DNA from: Actinomycetota bacterium
GTDB taxonomy: Bacteria; Actinomycetota; Actinomycetes; Nanopelagicales; Nanopelagicaceae
DNA: 8,110 bases
Reading direction: 5' to 3'
Assembly (NCBI GenBank): GCA_009699645.1
Contig: WLNU01000047.1
Coordinates: 1-8,110, forward strand
This document shows, piece by piece, positions 1 to 7,829 of the stretch. The notes under the pieces are model-generated. The model was not told where the DNA came from. It saw only the letters and a program-made list of their open reading frames with translations, and ran no database searches. Position numbers and translations under genes: made by a program. Each line of letters begins with the position of its first letter. The stretch's first letter is position 1.

Positions 1-262
1 CACCTGGAATCTCTTGATAACTCAAAACTGCGCCCGATGTCGTAATTACACCCTCGGTAACTATCGCGCTCTTGCGATTCCACATAGTCACGCGCGCACT
101 GCGCTCTAATGCCTCTGACGATGCAAGCTCGGCCTTTGTCGCCTCCTGCAGCTGCAGCATTGCAAATATGTGATGCGGCCCAAGATTCCAGGCCTTACGG
201 GCATGGGCAACGATTAACTCTTGCTCTGCATGGCTTAATGGATCAAGTGGATGCAAAAACAT
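1..262 (-). CDS. Primary-amine oxidase (copper amine oxidase), N-terminal part, cut by window edge
   Basis: Reading the minus strand from an ATG at 262-260 gives 87 codons open to the left edge, so the gene continues outside the window. The protein opens with MFLHPLDPLSHAEQEL, the characteristic start of actinobacterial tyramine/phenethylamine/histamine-type copper amine oxidases. Residues 53-87 (ERSARVTMWNR..., ending VLSYQEIPG) fit the end of the first small N-terminal domain, where family members read 'VVSWxxVPG'. The family oxidises primary amines to aldehydes plus ammonia and hydrogen peroxide, using copper and a topaquinone made from a tyrosine. Those catalytic residues lie in the missing C-terminal part, so activity cannot be judged. 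There is no signal peptide at this start, suggesting a cytoplasmic enzyme. The Shine-Dalgarno is weak (AAAGGG about 12 nt upstream). The gene is divergent from the nitrilase-family gene. Confidence 0.8.
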   Translation of the reverse strand, partial: MFLHPLDPLSHAEQELIVAHARKAWNLGPHHIFAMLQLQEATKAELASSEALERSARVTMWNRKSAIVTEGVITTSGAVLSYQEIPG

Positions 263-339
263 AGACAATCTCAACCCTTTCAAATGGACTCTTCAGATAG
301 TAGAGCACAAGTATACGGCTCATGTCATAGGCTCTCCAT
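263..339. promoter_or_regulatory. Divergent intergenic spacer with presumed promoters
   Basis: This 77-bp spacer separates two divergent starts (amine oxidase leftward, C-N hydrolase rightward), so it should hold both promoters. No clear -35/-10 pair stands out on either strand. Candidate elements are TATACT read leftward (317-312, overlapping the GTATAC palindrome 311-316) and TAGGCT read rightward (328-333). The latter fits a TANNNT -10 box six bases before the ATG at 340, which would give a leaderless mRNA. No Shine-Dalgarno precedes that ATG, consistent with but not proving leaderless translation. Confidence 0.4.
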
Positions 340-1164
340 ATGGTTCGAATAGCAGTGTGCCAATTAAGACTAGATATTGAAAATCCCGCTATGTGTTGTG
401 AGGCTGCAACAGATGCGCTAAGGAGTGCAATAGATGGTGGGGCTCATATTATCGTTCTTCCAGAACTGAGTAATTCGGGTTATAACTTCGCATCCAAAGA
501 AGAAGTTGCGGAGCGATCTGTTCGATTAAATAGCTCCTTAATAGCGGATTGGAAAATGATTGCAAAAGAGAGCGACGTTGTAATAATTGCAGGGCTTGCC
601 ATTGACGATGAAAATGAACTATGGAATGGATCGGTTGTCATAGATAAAAATGGACTACTAGGTTGGTATGCCAAAGTTCATCTCTTTGGGGATGAACCAA
701 AATACTTCAAAGCCGGCAGTAAACAACCTCTAGTTGTTAATACACACTATGGCCGAATAGCAACGATGGTGTGTTATGACATCGAATTCACTGAATGGGT
801 GCGATTAACCATGTTACAAGGCGCACAGATTCTTGCGCTGCCGACTAATTGGCCTGAGCTAGGTCAAGTCATTCCTGCGACACCCTTAGAAGTAGTGCGG
901 GTACAAGCAGCAGCATCACAAAATAAGATTGTGGTTGCAGCGGCCGATAGATGTGGAGATGAAAGGGGTTTAAGTTGGGTGGGCGCAAGTGTCATTACTG
1001 ACTTCGACGGATTGATCAAAACCATGGCCGATATCGCCATACAGGATGCTACACAGATTCTCTATGCCGATATTGAACTGCCCACCGACACTGCTATTAC
1101 TGAAAAGAATGATATTCGCAAAGATCGTCGACCTGACCTTTATTCTGGTCTACTTAATCCTTAG
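340..1164 (+). CDS. Nitrilase-superfamily carbon-nitrogen hydrolase
   Basis: This 274-aa protein has the complete nitrilase-fold catalytic set: Glu42 in LPELSNSGY, Lys112 in YAKVHLFGDEP (with a second acidic residue, Glu119), and nucleophile Cys145 in MVCYDIEF. The C-terminal DRRPDLYSGL is typical of the aliphatic amidase / omega-amidase / RamA-like branch. The length is normal for the family. These cytoplasmic enzymes hydrolyse amides, carbamoyl-amines or, less often, nitriles through a Cys thioester, releasing ammonia. The exact substrate cannot be read from sequence; carbamoylputrescine-type amidase and omega-amidase are alternatives. The ATG start is adopted because the protein begins directly with the first beta-strand (MVRIAVCQL). 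No Shine-Dalgarno is visible. It is followed after 48 bp by the amidohydrolase on the same strand, so the two are probably co-transcribed and may act on linked substrates. Confidence 0.9.
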   Translation: MVRIAVCQLRLDIENPAMCCEAATDALRSAIDGGAHIIVLPELSNSGYNFASKEEVAERSVRLNSSLIADWKMIAKESDVVIIAGLAIDDENELWNGSVVIDKNGLLGWYAKVHLFGDEPKYFKAGSKQPLVVNTHYGRIATMVCYDIEFTEWVRLTMLQGAQILALPTNWPELGQVIPATPLEVVRVQAAASQNKIVVAAADRCGDERGLSWVGASVITDFDGLIKTMADIAIQDATQILYADIELPTDTAITEKNDIRKDRRPDLYSGLLNP

Positions 1165-1212
1165 TTTTAGGCAAATCTAATAGATTTCACAGAAAGAAAT
1201 GGGGCCAATCCG

Positions 1213-2823
1213 GTGAGTAAAGTTCTTTATCACAATGCAAAATTCTGGCCAGGAACTGCGAGGGGCAAAATATTTGATGCTCTGCTCGTTGATGGTCACC
1301 GCATTAGCGCCACAGGAGCAAATGCTTTAAATGCCCCCCATGACTCTGAAGTTGATCTGAATGGAGCATTTGTAACTCCATCCTTTGGTGATGGTCATGC
1401 CCATCCATTATTTGGTGGTCGCCAATCATTTGGTCCTCAGATTACTGGCCTTGAAACTCTCAAGGAGATTGTTCAAGAAGTTGCACGCTTTGCTGCAGCA
1501 CATAAGGATTTAGAGTGGATTATCGGTGGCACATATGATCCGGCAATCGATCCTGATGGAAATTTTGATGCTCATTGGTTAGATGATGTTGTGTCAGACC
1601 GGCCTGTAGTTTTAAATGGTATGGATTACCACACAATCTGGGTCAACTCAGAGGCGTTACGACGCTGTGGCATCGATGCTGATGCGCCAGATTTAGAGAT
1701 TGGAACAATAGTTCGACGCCCTGATGGCACTCCTATGGGAACTCTGCGTGAATGGGATGCAGTGAATTTAGTCATGTCGAAGGCGCCACTGCCGAGCATG
1801 GATAGAGAGATTGCATCCCTCGAATACTCTTCTAAGCGCTATGCCAGTCATGGAATTACTTGGTGGCAAGATGCTTGGGTGGATCCAGGAATGGCCGAGG
1901 CCTATTTGGCCGCCGAAGCCGCGGGAGTAATTAAGCAGGGTGTTAACTTAGCTTTTCGCGCTGACCCGCGTTCGTGGGAAAAAGACTTACCTTACTTTCT
2001 AAAGATGCGAGCAGATATTGAAAATTCACCAACTAATAAAAATATTACTGCTCGCACTATTAAGTTCTTTGCCGATGGCGTGATTGAGGGTGGTACAGCG
2101 GCGTTGCTTGAGCCTTACGCAAATGATCCTTGTTCACATGGCATGCCAGTCTGGCAATGGAAGGAGCTAACAAGGGCTATTTGCACGATGGATAAGGCTG
2201 GTTTTCAAGTTCATATTCACGCAATCGGTGATGCAGGAATTAGAGCATCCCTTGATGCAATTGAAAATGCAATCAAAGAAAATCCCTTATGGGATAGGCG
2301 ACCAACAATTGTGCATGTGCAACTACTTGACCCCGCAGATCTACCTAGGTTTGCACAGCTTGGCGTGATTGCAAACTTCGGTCCACTGTGGACGCGTCAA
2401 GACCCTATGCAAGCTATATCAAGTGCACCCCGCATCGGGCCAGAGCGTACAGATCGGCAATACCAATTGCGCACACTCTTAGATGATGGAGTTCGAATCG
2501 CCTTCGGTAGCGATTGGCCAGTGACAAGTGAAATCCCACTAGAAGGAATCGCTGTGCCAGTCCACCGCCAGACCCCCGACCGTTTGCCAGTTGGAGGTTG
2601 GATGCCCCATGAGGCCATAACGATTCAAGAGGCTTTCCAGTCCTACACCTCGGAGGTCGCACACCAAGCCTATGCCGATCAATTGTGGGGCAAACTCGAG
2701 GTTGGCTTTAATGCTGACTTCATTGTTTTAGATAAAAATCCATTTGAAATCGATCCCCATGATGTGCCAGCTATCACTGTGATGAAGACAGTTAGAAATG
2801 GAGAGACCATCTACTCACAATAG
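1213..2823 (+). CDS. YtcJ-type metal-dependent amidohydrolase (Amidohydro_3 family)
   Basis: The 536-aa protein starts with GTG; no other start lies upstream in frame before a stop at 1168-1170, and MSKVLYHNAKFW is a typical family opening. Metal-site motifs are in order: H62/H64 in DGHAHP, K284 in IKFFADGVIEGGTA, H334/H336 in VHIHAIGDAG, and D434 in FGSDWPV. The C-terminal LEVGFNADFIVLDKNP is the beta-sandwich segment typical of the superfamily. Length matches YtcJ-like enzymes (about 530-560 aa). Characterised relatives include the N-substituted formamide deformylase NfdA, which yields an amine and formate; most members are uncharacterised. Pairing with a C-N hydrolase and proximity to an amine oxidase favour amide or formamide breakdown, by inference only. 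The Shine-Dalgarno is weak. The stop codon lies inside the terminator-like hairpin at 2802-2837. Confidence 0.92.
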   Translation: MSKVLYHNAKFWPGTARGKIFDALLVDGHRISATGANALNAPHDSEVDLNGAFVTPSFGDGHAHPLFGGRQSFGPQITGLETLKEIVQEVARFAAAHKDLEWIIGGTYDPAIDPDGNFDAHWLDDVVSDRPVVLNGMDYHTIWVNSEALRRCGIDADAPDLEIGTIVRRPDGTPMGTLREWDAVNLVMSKAPLPSMDREIASLEYSSKRYASHGITWWQDAWVDPGMAEAYLAAEAAGVIKQGVNLAFRADPRSWEKDLPYFLKMRADIENSPTNKNITARTIKFFADGVIEGGTAALLEPYANDPCSHGMPVWQWKELTRAICTMDKAGFQVHIHAIGDAGIRASLDAIENAIKENPLWDRRPTIVHVQLLDPADLPRFAQLGVIANFGPLWTRQDPMQAISSAPRIGPERTDRQYQLRTLLDDGVRIAFGSDWPVTSEIPLEGIAVPVHRQTPDRLPVGGWMPHEAITIQEAFQSYTSEVAHQAYADQLWGKLEVGFNADFIVLDKNPFEIDPHDVPAITVMKTVRNGETIYSQ

Positions 2824-2837
2824 AGTAGATGGTCTCT
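2802..2837. terminator. Hairpin shared by convergent genes, probable bidirectional terminator
   Basis: Two perfectly complementary 15-base arms (2802-2816, AGAGACCATCTACTC, and 2823-2837) enclose a 6-base loop. The left arm encodes the last codons of the amidohydrolase, and its TAG stop (2821-2823) spans the loop and the first base of the right arm. The plus-strand continuation (2838-2853) is moderately T-rich (CTTT, CTTTT) but not a clean T-run. The minus-strand continuation is only slightly T-rich. The convergent permease ends at 2850, 26 bp beyond the amidohydrolase stop, so both transcripts probably end here. Confidence 0.75.
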
Positions 2838-2849
2838 TACCTTTAACTT

Positions 2850-4280
2850 TTAGTGAATTGCTAAATTACCTTCAGCCTTTGCCATTTCGGCCTCTTTCTT
2901 TAAATCAATACCGCGTGCAAGAATTAAATATGCAATTGCACTAACCGGTAACCCAACAAAGAGTGAGTAATCAACGCTACCTAAACTCTTTGCGATAGGT
3001 CCGACGTACGGTGTTGTAACAAAGAATGGGATCATAGTTGCGAAGCCTAAAGCGTAAGCAGCATTCCCGCGCCAGCCCCATCTTCCATAGATTCCATCCT
3101 TTTTAAAGATTTCACCGATGACATAGACACCTTTGCGAACTAGGAAGTAGTCAACTAAGTTGACGGCAGTCCAAGGAGTGAATAGATATGCCAAGAAAAC
3201 CAAGGCATTTCCATAGAAAGTATTGAAGCGCGCTTCTCCTACGAATTGGGCAATTCCCCATACAGATACACCCATAATGAGAAGGGCGACTAAACGAAGA
3301 TTCTTCGTTGGATTAACTTTCTTGAAGGAATCCATCATTGAAATCAAAGTGAGTGATCCACCATAAGCATTAATGGACATTACAATCAAAAGACCGAGAA
3401 GCAAAACAATCAAAAGAATGGTTCCGAAACCACTAAAGATGGAGTCGCCAACTGCTTTGAATGCCTCTACTGGTGTCAGCTTTCCATCAGGACCAGATGC
3501 AACAGCACCAAGACCAAACACCCACACACCAGATAGCCCACTTGAAAGATAGGTCATCCAAAATGTCGAGCGCACTCCAACATTGCCCGGCAAATATCGT
3601 GAGTAGTCAGATACATAAGGTGCCCAGCCAAGTTGGAATCCAGCGATAATTACGAAGGCGGTCATAAATGGAGCAAGTTTGAAGTCAGTTAAATCAAAGG
3701 CACCTGCCGGTAGTTTTCCGCGAACAAGTACGCCAATTGTCATTGCACCTAGTGCGATAATTGAAGGCCAAAAGAGCAGTTTATTCACGAAGTGAATCTG
3801 ACTGTAGCCATAAATTGCTATGAGAGTTGCTACTGCGGCGGCGATAAAAAAGCCAAGCTCTGAAGGGATTTTAAAGATCTGATGCATCGCAGCACCCGAT
3901 AAAATCGCATCAGAAGTGTTATAGGCAATGTAATTGGCAAGGGCGAAAACCCAGACTGTCAGCGCCGCACCAATATAACCAAACTGTGCTCGGGATTGAA
4001 CAAGTTGCGGTAAGCCAAGCTGTGGCCCTTGAGCTGAGTGAAAGGCCATAAAAAATGTTCCAAAAAGAGAACCAAGTACAACGGCAATAACTGTCCAAAT
4101 TAAGTTAGAGCCTAATGAAAGAGCAACAACGCCAGTTGCCATAGCAGTTAAATTGACATTGCCAACAAACCAAACATTTCCAAGATCACGGGTCTTTCCA
4201 AAACGTTCTGAATGCGGAACCCAGTCAACACTTCGTGTCTCTACTTCTGAATGTCCGAGAGCTTTCTCCGTTGAACTCAT
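2850..4280 (-). CDS. NCS1-family nucleobase-type permease (cytosine/purine/allantoin/hydantoin transporter family)
   Basis: The 476-aa product is an inner-membrane secondary transporter with about 12 hydrophobic segments. NCS1 hallmarks are LGNVWFVGNVNLTAM (33-47), GPQLGLPQLVQSRAQFGYIG (85-104) and WAPYVSDYSRYLP (219-231). Family members import nucleobases, allantoin, hydantoins or related compounds with H+ or Na+. I chose the ATG at 4280 because AAAAGGAG sits 5 nt upstream and the protein then starts with a normal hydrophilic tail, MSSTEKALG. A longer frame reaching back to 4355 adds 25 residues without a ribosome site and is rejected. The gene is last in the minus-strand unit, 92 bp after the ureohydrolase. 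That proximity suggests the permease imports its substrate or product, although NCS1 proteins are not classically guanidino transporters. The substrate is undetermined. Confidence 0.93.
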   Translation of the reverse strand: MSSTEKALGHSEVETRSVDWVPHSERFGKTRDLGNVWFVGNVNLTAMATGVVALSLGSNLIWTVIAVVLGSLFGTFFMAFHSAQGPQLGLPQLVQSRAQFGYIGAALTVWVFALANYIAYNTSDAILSGAAMHQIFKIPSELGFFIAAAVATLIAIYGYSQIHFVNKLLFWPSIIALGAMTIGVLVRGKLPAGAFDLTDFKLAPFMTAFVIIAGFQLGWAPYVSDYSRYLPGNVGVRSTFWMTYLSSGLSGVWVFGLGAVASGPDGKLTPVEAFKAVGDSIFSGFGTILLIVLLLGLLIVMSINAYGGSLTLISMMDSFKKVNPTKNLRLVALLIMGVSVWGIAQFVGEARFNTFYGNALVFLAYLFTPWTAVNLVDYFLVRKGVYVIGEIFKKDGIYGRWGWRGNAAYALGFATMIPFFVTTPYVGPIAKSLGSVDYSLFVGLPVSAIAYLILARGIDLKKEAEMAKAEGNLAIH

Positions 4281-4285
4281 GCATG

Positions 4286-4290
4286 CTCCT
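4286..4290 (-). promoter_or_regulatory. Shine-Dalgarno of the permease gene (AGGAG)
   Basis: On the minus strand AAAAGGAG is followed by CATGC and then the ATG at 4280. It is the clearest ribosome-binding site in the window and fixes the permease start 25 codons inside the longer open frame. The overlapping genes of the same unit lack comparable sites. Confidence 0.8.
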
Positions 4291-4300
4291 TTTAAAGTCC

Positions 4301-4315
4301 CCCGGAATTTCCGGG
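4301..4315. promoter_or_regulatory. 15-bp perfect palindrome upstream of the permease, possible operator
   Basis: CCCGGAA-T-TTCCGGG is a 7-1-7 perfect inverted repeat. It lies 21-35 bp before the permease ATG, just upstream of its Shine-Dalgarno. If the weak promoter at 4327-4355 is real, the palindrome falls in the initially transcribed region, where repressor operators often sit. As RNA it could also form a hairpin, but the one-base loop makes a DNA operator the likelier reading. The regulator is not in the window. Confidence 0.5.
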
Positions 4316-4326
4316 ATTTAACTAAA

Positions 4327-4355
4327 AGGATAAGGTGCAGAGTGGGTAAAACCAA
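4327..4355 (-). promoter_or_regulatory. Weak candidate promoter for the permease
   Basis: On the minus strand TTGGTT (4355-4350) and TATCCT (4332-4327) are separated by exactly 17 bases. Each box matches the sigma-70 type consensus only partly (3/6 and 4/6). Support comes from position: it sits in the only sizeable gap within the minus-strand gene unit, directly before the palindrome and permease Shine-Dalgarno. Confidence 0.3.
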
Positions 4356-4372
4356 GGGTTCTCGTGGGTTTT

Positions 4373-5347
4373 TCAGGCCTTCTTTGGGTTAATTGCAGAA
4401 ATTAATTCATACATCACGTGCGATGCGGCAATGCCCGTGATTTGGGCATGATCATAGGCTGGAGCAACTTCGACAATATCGGCGCCAATAATGTTCATCC
4501 CCGCAGTTGCCCTAACGACTGACAGTAATTCACGGCTAGTAATTCCACCGGCCTCAGGTGTTCCAGTCCCTGGTGCATGCGCAGGGTCGAGAACATCTAT
4601 ATCAATACTTATATAGACCGGACGTTTACCAACGCGGTTTTGCATTTTCTTTATCGCCTCGGCTACACCTAAATCTTGAAATTCAATGGATGAGAATATT
4701 TGGAAACCAATGGCTTTGTCATCGGTAAGGTCTTTAGCTGCATATAACGGTCCACGAATACCTATATGCATACAACCCTCAGGATCAAGTAAGCCCTCTT
4801 CAGATGCGCGTCTAAAAGTTGTGCCATGTGTGTAATCAGCACCAAAGTATGAGTCCCAAGTATCTAAATGTGCATCAAAATGCACAACACTGATTTGACC
4901 ATGCTTTGCGTGAAGTGATCTTAAGATTGGCAAAGTGATTGTGTGATCCCCACCGATAGTGACAATACTTTTCACCTGCTCGGATAATTGATCATAGCTT
5001 TTCGTAATACTAGAAATGGCTTCTTCAATATCAAAAGGGTTCACAGCAAAATCTCCAGCATCTACAACCTGTTGGGTTGCAAAGGGCGAGGTTCCAGTTG
5101 CTGGGTTATAGGGTCGAAGTAATCGTGAAGCCTCTCGCACGTGACTAGGGCCAAAGCGAGCACCCGGTCGATAACTCACACCACTATCAAAAGGCACGCC
5201 TACAATTGCAACATCGGCATTTTCTACTTCGTGAAGTTGTGGCAATAGTGCAAAAGTCGCTACCCCTCCATAGCGTGGCATCTTTGTTGCATCTACTTGG
5301 CCAATGTTCTTTCCAGTGATAACACGTGGCAGATTTTCCTGGGTCAT
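4373..5347 (-). CDS. speB: Agmatinase-family ureohydrolase (agmatinase or guanidinobutyrase-like)
   Basis: The 324-aa cytoplasmic enzyme belongs to the arginase/agmatinase family, which uses a binuclear Mn2+ (or Ni2+) centre to split a guanidino group, releasing urea. All six metal ligands are visible: H135 in GGDHT; D158, H160 and D162 in DAHLDTWD; D249 and D251 in [19 protein letters not shown]. The substrate-loop sequence [21 protein letters not shown] and following HIGIRGPLY resemble guanidinobutyrase and actinobacterial 'agmatinase' proteins more than arginases. The product may therefore be putrescine, GABA or a related amine; the symbol is a family label, not a proven substrate. The ATG start overlaps the fdhD stop (ATGA, 4 bp) with no clear Shine-Dalgarno, implying translational coupling. 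A permease follows, and a copper amine oxidase lies further along. Confidence 0.92.
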   Translation of the reverse strand: MTQENLPRVITGKNIGQVDATKMPRYGGVATFALLPQLHEVENADVAIVGVPFDSGVSYRPGARFGPSHVREASRLLRPYNPATGTSPFATQQVVDAGDFAVNPFDIEEAISSITKSYDQLSEQVKSIVTIGGDHTITLPILRSLHAKHGQISVVHFDAHLDTWDSYFGADYTHGTTFRRASEEGLLDPEGCMHIGIRGPLYAAKDLTDDKAIGFQIFSSIEFQDLGVAEAIKKMQNRVGKRPVYISIDIDVLDPAHAPGTGTPEAGGITSRELLSVVRATAGMNIIGADIVEVAPAYDHAQITGIAASHVMYELISAINPKKA

Positions 5348-6186
5348 TTAGCAGATTCTATGCTCGGCAGATAATGTTTAGCAACGCCATTTCGCGCAAA
5401 GGCAAGCAAAGTTAAGCCGAACTCGCTGGCTAAATCAATGGCAAGAGATGTAGGGGCACTAACTCCAACAATTGCAGAGATTCCAGCGCAGATAGATTTC
5501 TGAACAAGTTCATATCCGATGCGTCCTGATACAACTAATGTCCAATCATGTAATGGAATTGCGCCATCCATAAGAGCTGTACCAATTACTTTATCCACGG
5601 CGTTATGGCGGCCAACATCTTCGCGCACCCAGATTGGCTCGCCTTTAGGATTTACTAAAAGGGCGGCGTGTAGACCACCAGTTTTTTCAAAGATGCGCTG
5701 GCGACCTTCGAGGAGTGATGCCATATGGGCAAGTTCTTGGTTGTTATGAGTTGTTGGCGACACTGTGTTAATACCTCGTTTGTGCAAGTCACTTATGTTG
5801 GTAGATCCGCAGACGCCACAGGCCGATGTAATCGTAAAGCGCCGCTCTAGGATTCTTACCGATTCTTGTGAACTCTCTGCAACGTGTGCGATAACGACAT
5901 TGGCACGTTGGCGGGGTGAGAGTGTTTTATCGCCACAAACGATAACGCTTAATAACTCACTGGCATCCTTTAAAAATCCTTCACCCCATAAGAAACCAGC
6001 AGCGAGCTCTAAATCATTTCCAGGTGTGCGCATTGTGATACCGAGTTGTTCTTCAGTGCTGCCACGCTTAATACGAATTTCTAGTGGCTCTTCAACAACG
6101 ACTGAGTCTGAACTTACTGTGGATGAATCACTTTTTTGAACCTTGACTTTGGCAATTGCCGATGGTGCTATCTCATCACTTGACAT
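5344..6186 (-). CDS. fdhD: FdhD/NarQ sulfurtransferase for formate dehydrogenase maturation
   Basis: The 280-aa cytoplasmic protein passes sulfur from a cysteine desulfurase (IscS in E. coli) to the molybdenum cofactor of formate dehydrogenase, which is required for activity. Diagnostic motifs are [11 protein letters not shown] with Cys123 and Cys126 (the sulfur-carrying CxxC pair), [17 protein letters not shown] (186-201) and [13 protein letters not shown] (219-231). [19 protein letters not shown] (52-70) is also typical. Length is normal; the first 30 residues are a low-complexity Ser/Val-rich tail. Its ATG overlaps the end of the choline dehydrogenase gene by 11 bp, and its stop overlaps the next start by 4 bp, so all three are co-transcribed. 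No formate dehydrogenase or molybdopterin gene is visible here, making the position unusual. Confidence 0.95.
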   Translation of the reverse strand: MSSDEIAPSAIAKVKVQKSDSSTVSSDSVVVEEPLEIRIKRGSTEEQLGITMRTPGNDLELAAGFLWGEGFLKDASELLSVIVCGDKTLSPRQRANVVIAHVAESSQESVRILERRFTITSACGVCGSTNISDLHKRGINTVSPTTHNNQELAHMASLLEGRQRIFEKTGGLHAALLVNPKGEPIWVREDVGRHNAVDKVIGTALMDGAIPLHDWTLVVSGRIGYELVQKSICAGISAIVGVSAPTSLAIDLASEFGLTLLAFARNGVAKHYLPSIESAK

Positions 6187-7822
6187 GGCGGTAGAACTCT
6201 AAGTTCTCAGCTGGAAGCGGCGCCTTACCTAAAATTAAATCGGCAGCTTTTTCAGCCACCATCATGACGGGTGCGTAGATATTTCCATTAGTGACATAGG
6301 GAAATACCGATGCATCGCAGACACGTAAGCCTTGCACGCCATGGACCTTCATTGTTGTTGGATCAACGACTGACATCGCATCAGTGCCCATCTTGGCCGT
6401 ACACGATGGGTGCAGCGCGGTTTCAGCATCTTTTCGCACCCACTCAAGAATCTCGGCATCGGTTGTGACTGCAGAGCCAGGTGATGACTCCCCCGCGTTG
6501 TAATCACTCATAGCTGGCTGAGTCAAGATATGTCGCGCAACTTTGACCGCTTCCACCCATTCGCGTCGATCTTCATCAGTTGATAAGTAATTAAACTGCA
6601 TGGCGGGTTTTTCAAAGGGATCGCTACTTTTAATCTTTAGCCAGCCACGAGAATCAGAGTACATAGGGCCCACGTGTACTTGATAGCCATGGCCACGAGT
6701 GTCCCCCGTGCCGTCATAGCGAATGGCAAGTGGTAAGAAGTGAAACATTAAATTTGGATATGCAACATCATTATTGCTGCGAGTGAAGCCACCGGCCTCA
6801 AACTGATTTGTAGCACCTGGGCCTTTGCGAAAGAATAACCATGCCGCCCCAATAAATGGACGGCGCCAGAACTGTGTAATGGGCTGTTGTGTTACAGGTA
6901 GCTTGCACTTGTATTGAACATAGACCTCAAGATGATCTTGTAAGTTGGCACCAACTCCTGGTAGGTGGTGCACCATCTTTATACCTAGTGGCGTTAAATC
7001 CTTTTCATTGCCAACACCTGATAGCTGCAAGATCTGGGGAGTATTGATGGCTCCCCCACACAAAATGACCTCGCGCGATGTAAAGGTGTATTTCTTACCC
7101 TTAATCATTACTTCTACACCAGTGGCAGTTGTGCCCTCAAATAAAACCTTAGTGACATGTGCGCGCAACTTAATGGTCAAGTTGACGCGCTTCATGACGG
7201 GATAGAGATAGGCACGCGCTGCACTTAAGCGGCGTCCCCGGTAAACATTTCGATCGAAGGCGGCAAAGCCCTCTTGGCGATAGCCATTGACATCATCGGT
7301 GCGTGGATATCCAGCCTGCTCAGTTGCTTTAAAGAAGGCGGCAAAGAGTGGACCCTTAACTGGTCCGCGCTCTAATTTGAGGGGACCACTGTTACCGCGA
7401 AAAGTATTGCTTTGATCGGCTAAAGCGTTCTCCATCTTTTTAAAGTATGGAAGGCAGTGTGCATAATCCCAACTGCTCATTCCCGCATCCTTGGACCAGC
7501 GCTCATAATCTAGAGGATTGCCCCGCTGCCAAATCTGTCCGTTGATCGATGATGAGCCACCCAAAACTTTTCCGCGCGCATGATAAATGCGGCGGTTATT
7601 CATGTGGGGCTCGGGCTCGGATTCATACATCCAGTCGTAGAACTTGCTGCCGATTGGAAAGGCTAAGGCTGCGGGCATATGAATAAAGACATCCCATTTG
7701 TAATCACGTCGACCGGCCTCTAGAACAAGAACATTATTCTTTGGATCTTCACTTAAGCGATTAGCTAGTGCGCTACCGGCCGATCCGCCGCCGACGATGA
7801 TGTAGTCATACTGCGCACTCAT
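6176..7822 (-). CDS. betA: Choline dehydrogenase, GMC FAD oxidoreductase (BetA-like)
   Basis: The 548-aa flavoenzyme has an N-terminal FAD-binding strand-loop-helix ([19 protein letters not shown], 5-23), GMC signature 1 ([13 protein letters not shown], 84-96), signature 2 ([15 protein letters not shown], 257-271), and the active-site His471 in [19 protein letters not shown] with Asn514 in [11 protein letters not shown]. Stretches such as [12 protein letters not shown] and [17 protein letters not shown] closely recall BetA as I remember it. BetA oxidises choline to betaine aldehyde, feeding glycine betaine synthesis or choline catabolism. I prefer the ATG at 7822 to a GTG at 7831 because family members begin close to the FAD motif. 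It is first in the betA-fdhD-ureohydrolase unit and lies next to a betaine-type transporter gene, which supports the assignment. Another alcohol substrate remains possible. No betaine aldehyde dehydrogenase is present in the window. Confidence 0.9.
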   Translation of the reverse strand: MSAQYDYIIVGGGSAGSALANRLSEDPKNNVLVLEAGRRDYKWDVFIHMPAALAFPIGSKFYDWMYESEPEPHMNNRRIYHARGKVLGGSSSINGQIWQRGNPLDYERWSKDAGMSSWDYAHCLPYFKKMENALADQSNTFRGNSGPLKLERGPVKGPLFAAFFKATEQAGYPRTDDVNGYRQEGFAAFDRNVYRGRRLSAARAYLYPVMKRVNLTIKLRAHVTKVLFEGTTATGVEVMIKGKKYTFTSREVILCGGAINTPQILQLSGVGNEKDLTPLGIKMVHHLPGVGANLQDHLEVYVQYKCKLPVTQQPITQFWRRPFIGAAWLFFRKGPGATNQFEAGGFTRSNNDVAYPNLMFHFLPLAIRYDGTGDTRGHGYQVHVGPMYSDSRGWLKIKSSDPFEKPAMQFNYLSTDEDRREWVEAVKVARHILTQPAMSDYNAGESSPGSAVTTDAEILEWVRKDAETALHPSCTAKMGTDAMSVVDPTTMKVHGVQGLRVCDASVFPYVTNGNIYAPVMMVAEKAADLILGKAPLPAENLEFYRHVK

Positions 7823-7829
7823 ACGGCCC

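Noticed and set aside
311..316. GTATAC palindrome in the divergent spacer as an operator
   Set aside because: Six bases are too short to be meaningful; no longer symmetry surrounds it.
2397..2662. Two overlapping minus-strand open frames inside the amidohydrolase gene
   Set aside because: They are antisense shadows of conserved coding sequence, including the FGSDWPV region, with no ribosome site or family resemblance.
4281..4355. N-terminal extension of the permease by 25 codons from a start at 4355
   Set aside because: No ribosome site precedes it, it would contain the palindrome and the Shine-Dalgarno of the downstream ATG, and the extra residues do not resemble the NCS1 family.
5765..6139. 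124-codon open frame on the plus strand inside fdhD
   Set aside because: It is antisense to a confidently identified gene, has no recognisable domain, and its Ser/Arg/Pro-rich composition is that of a shadow frame.
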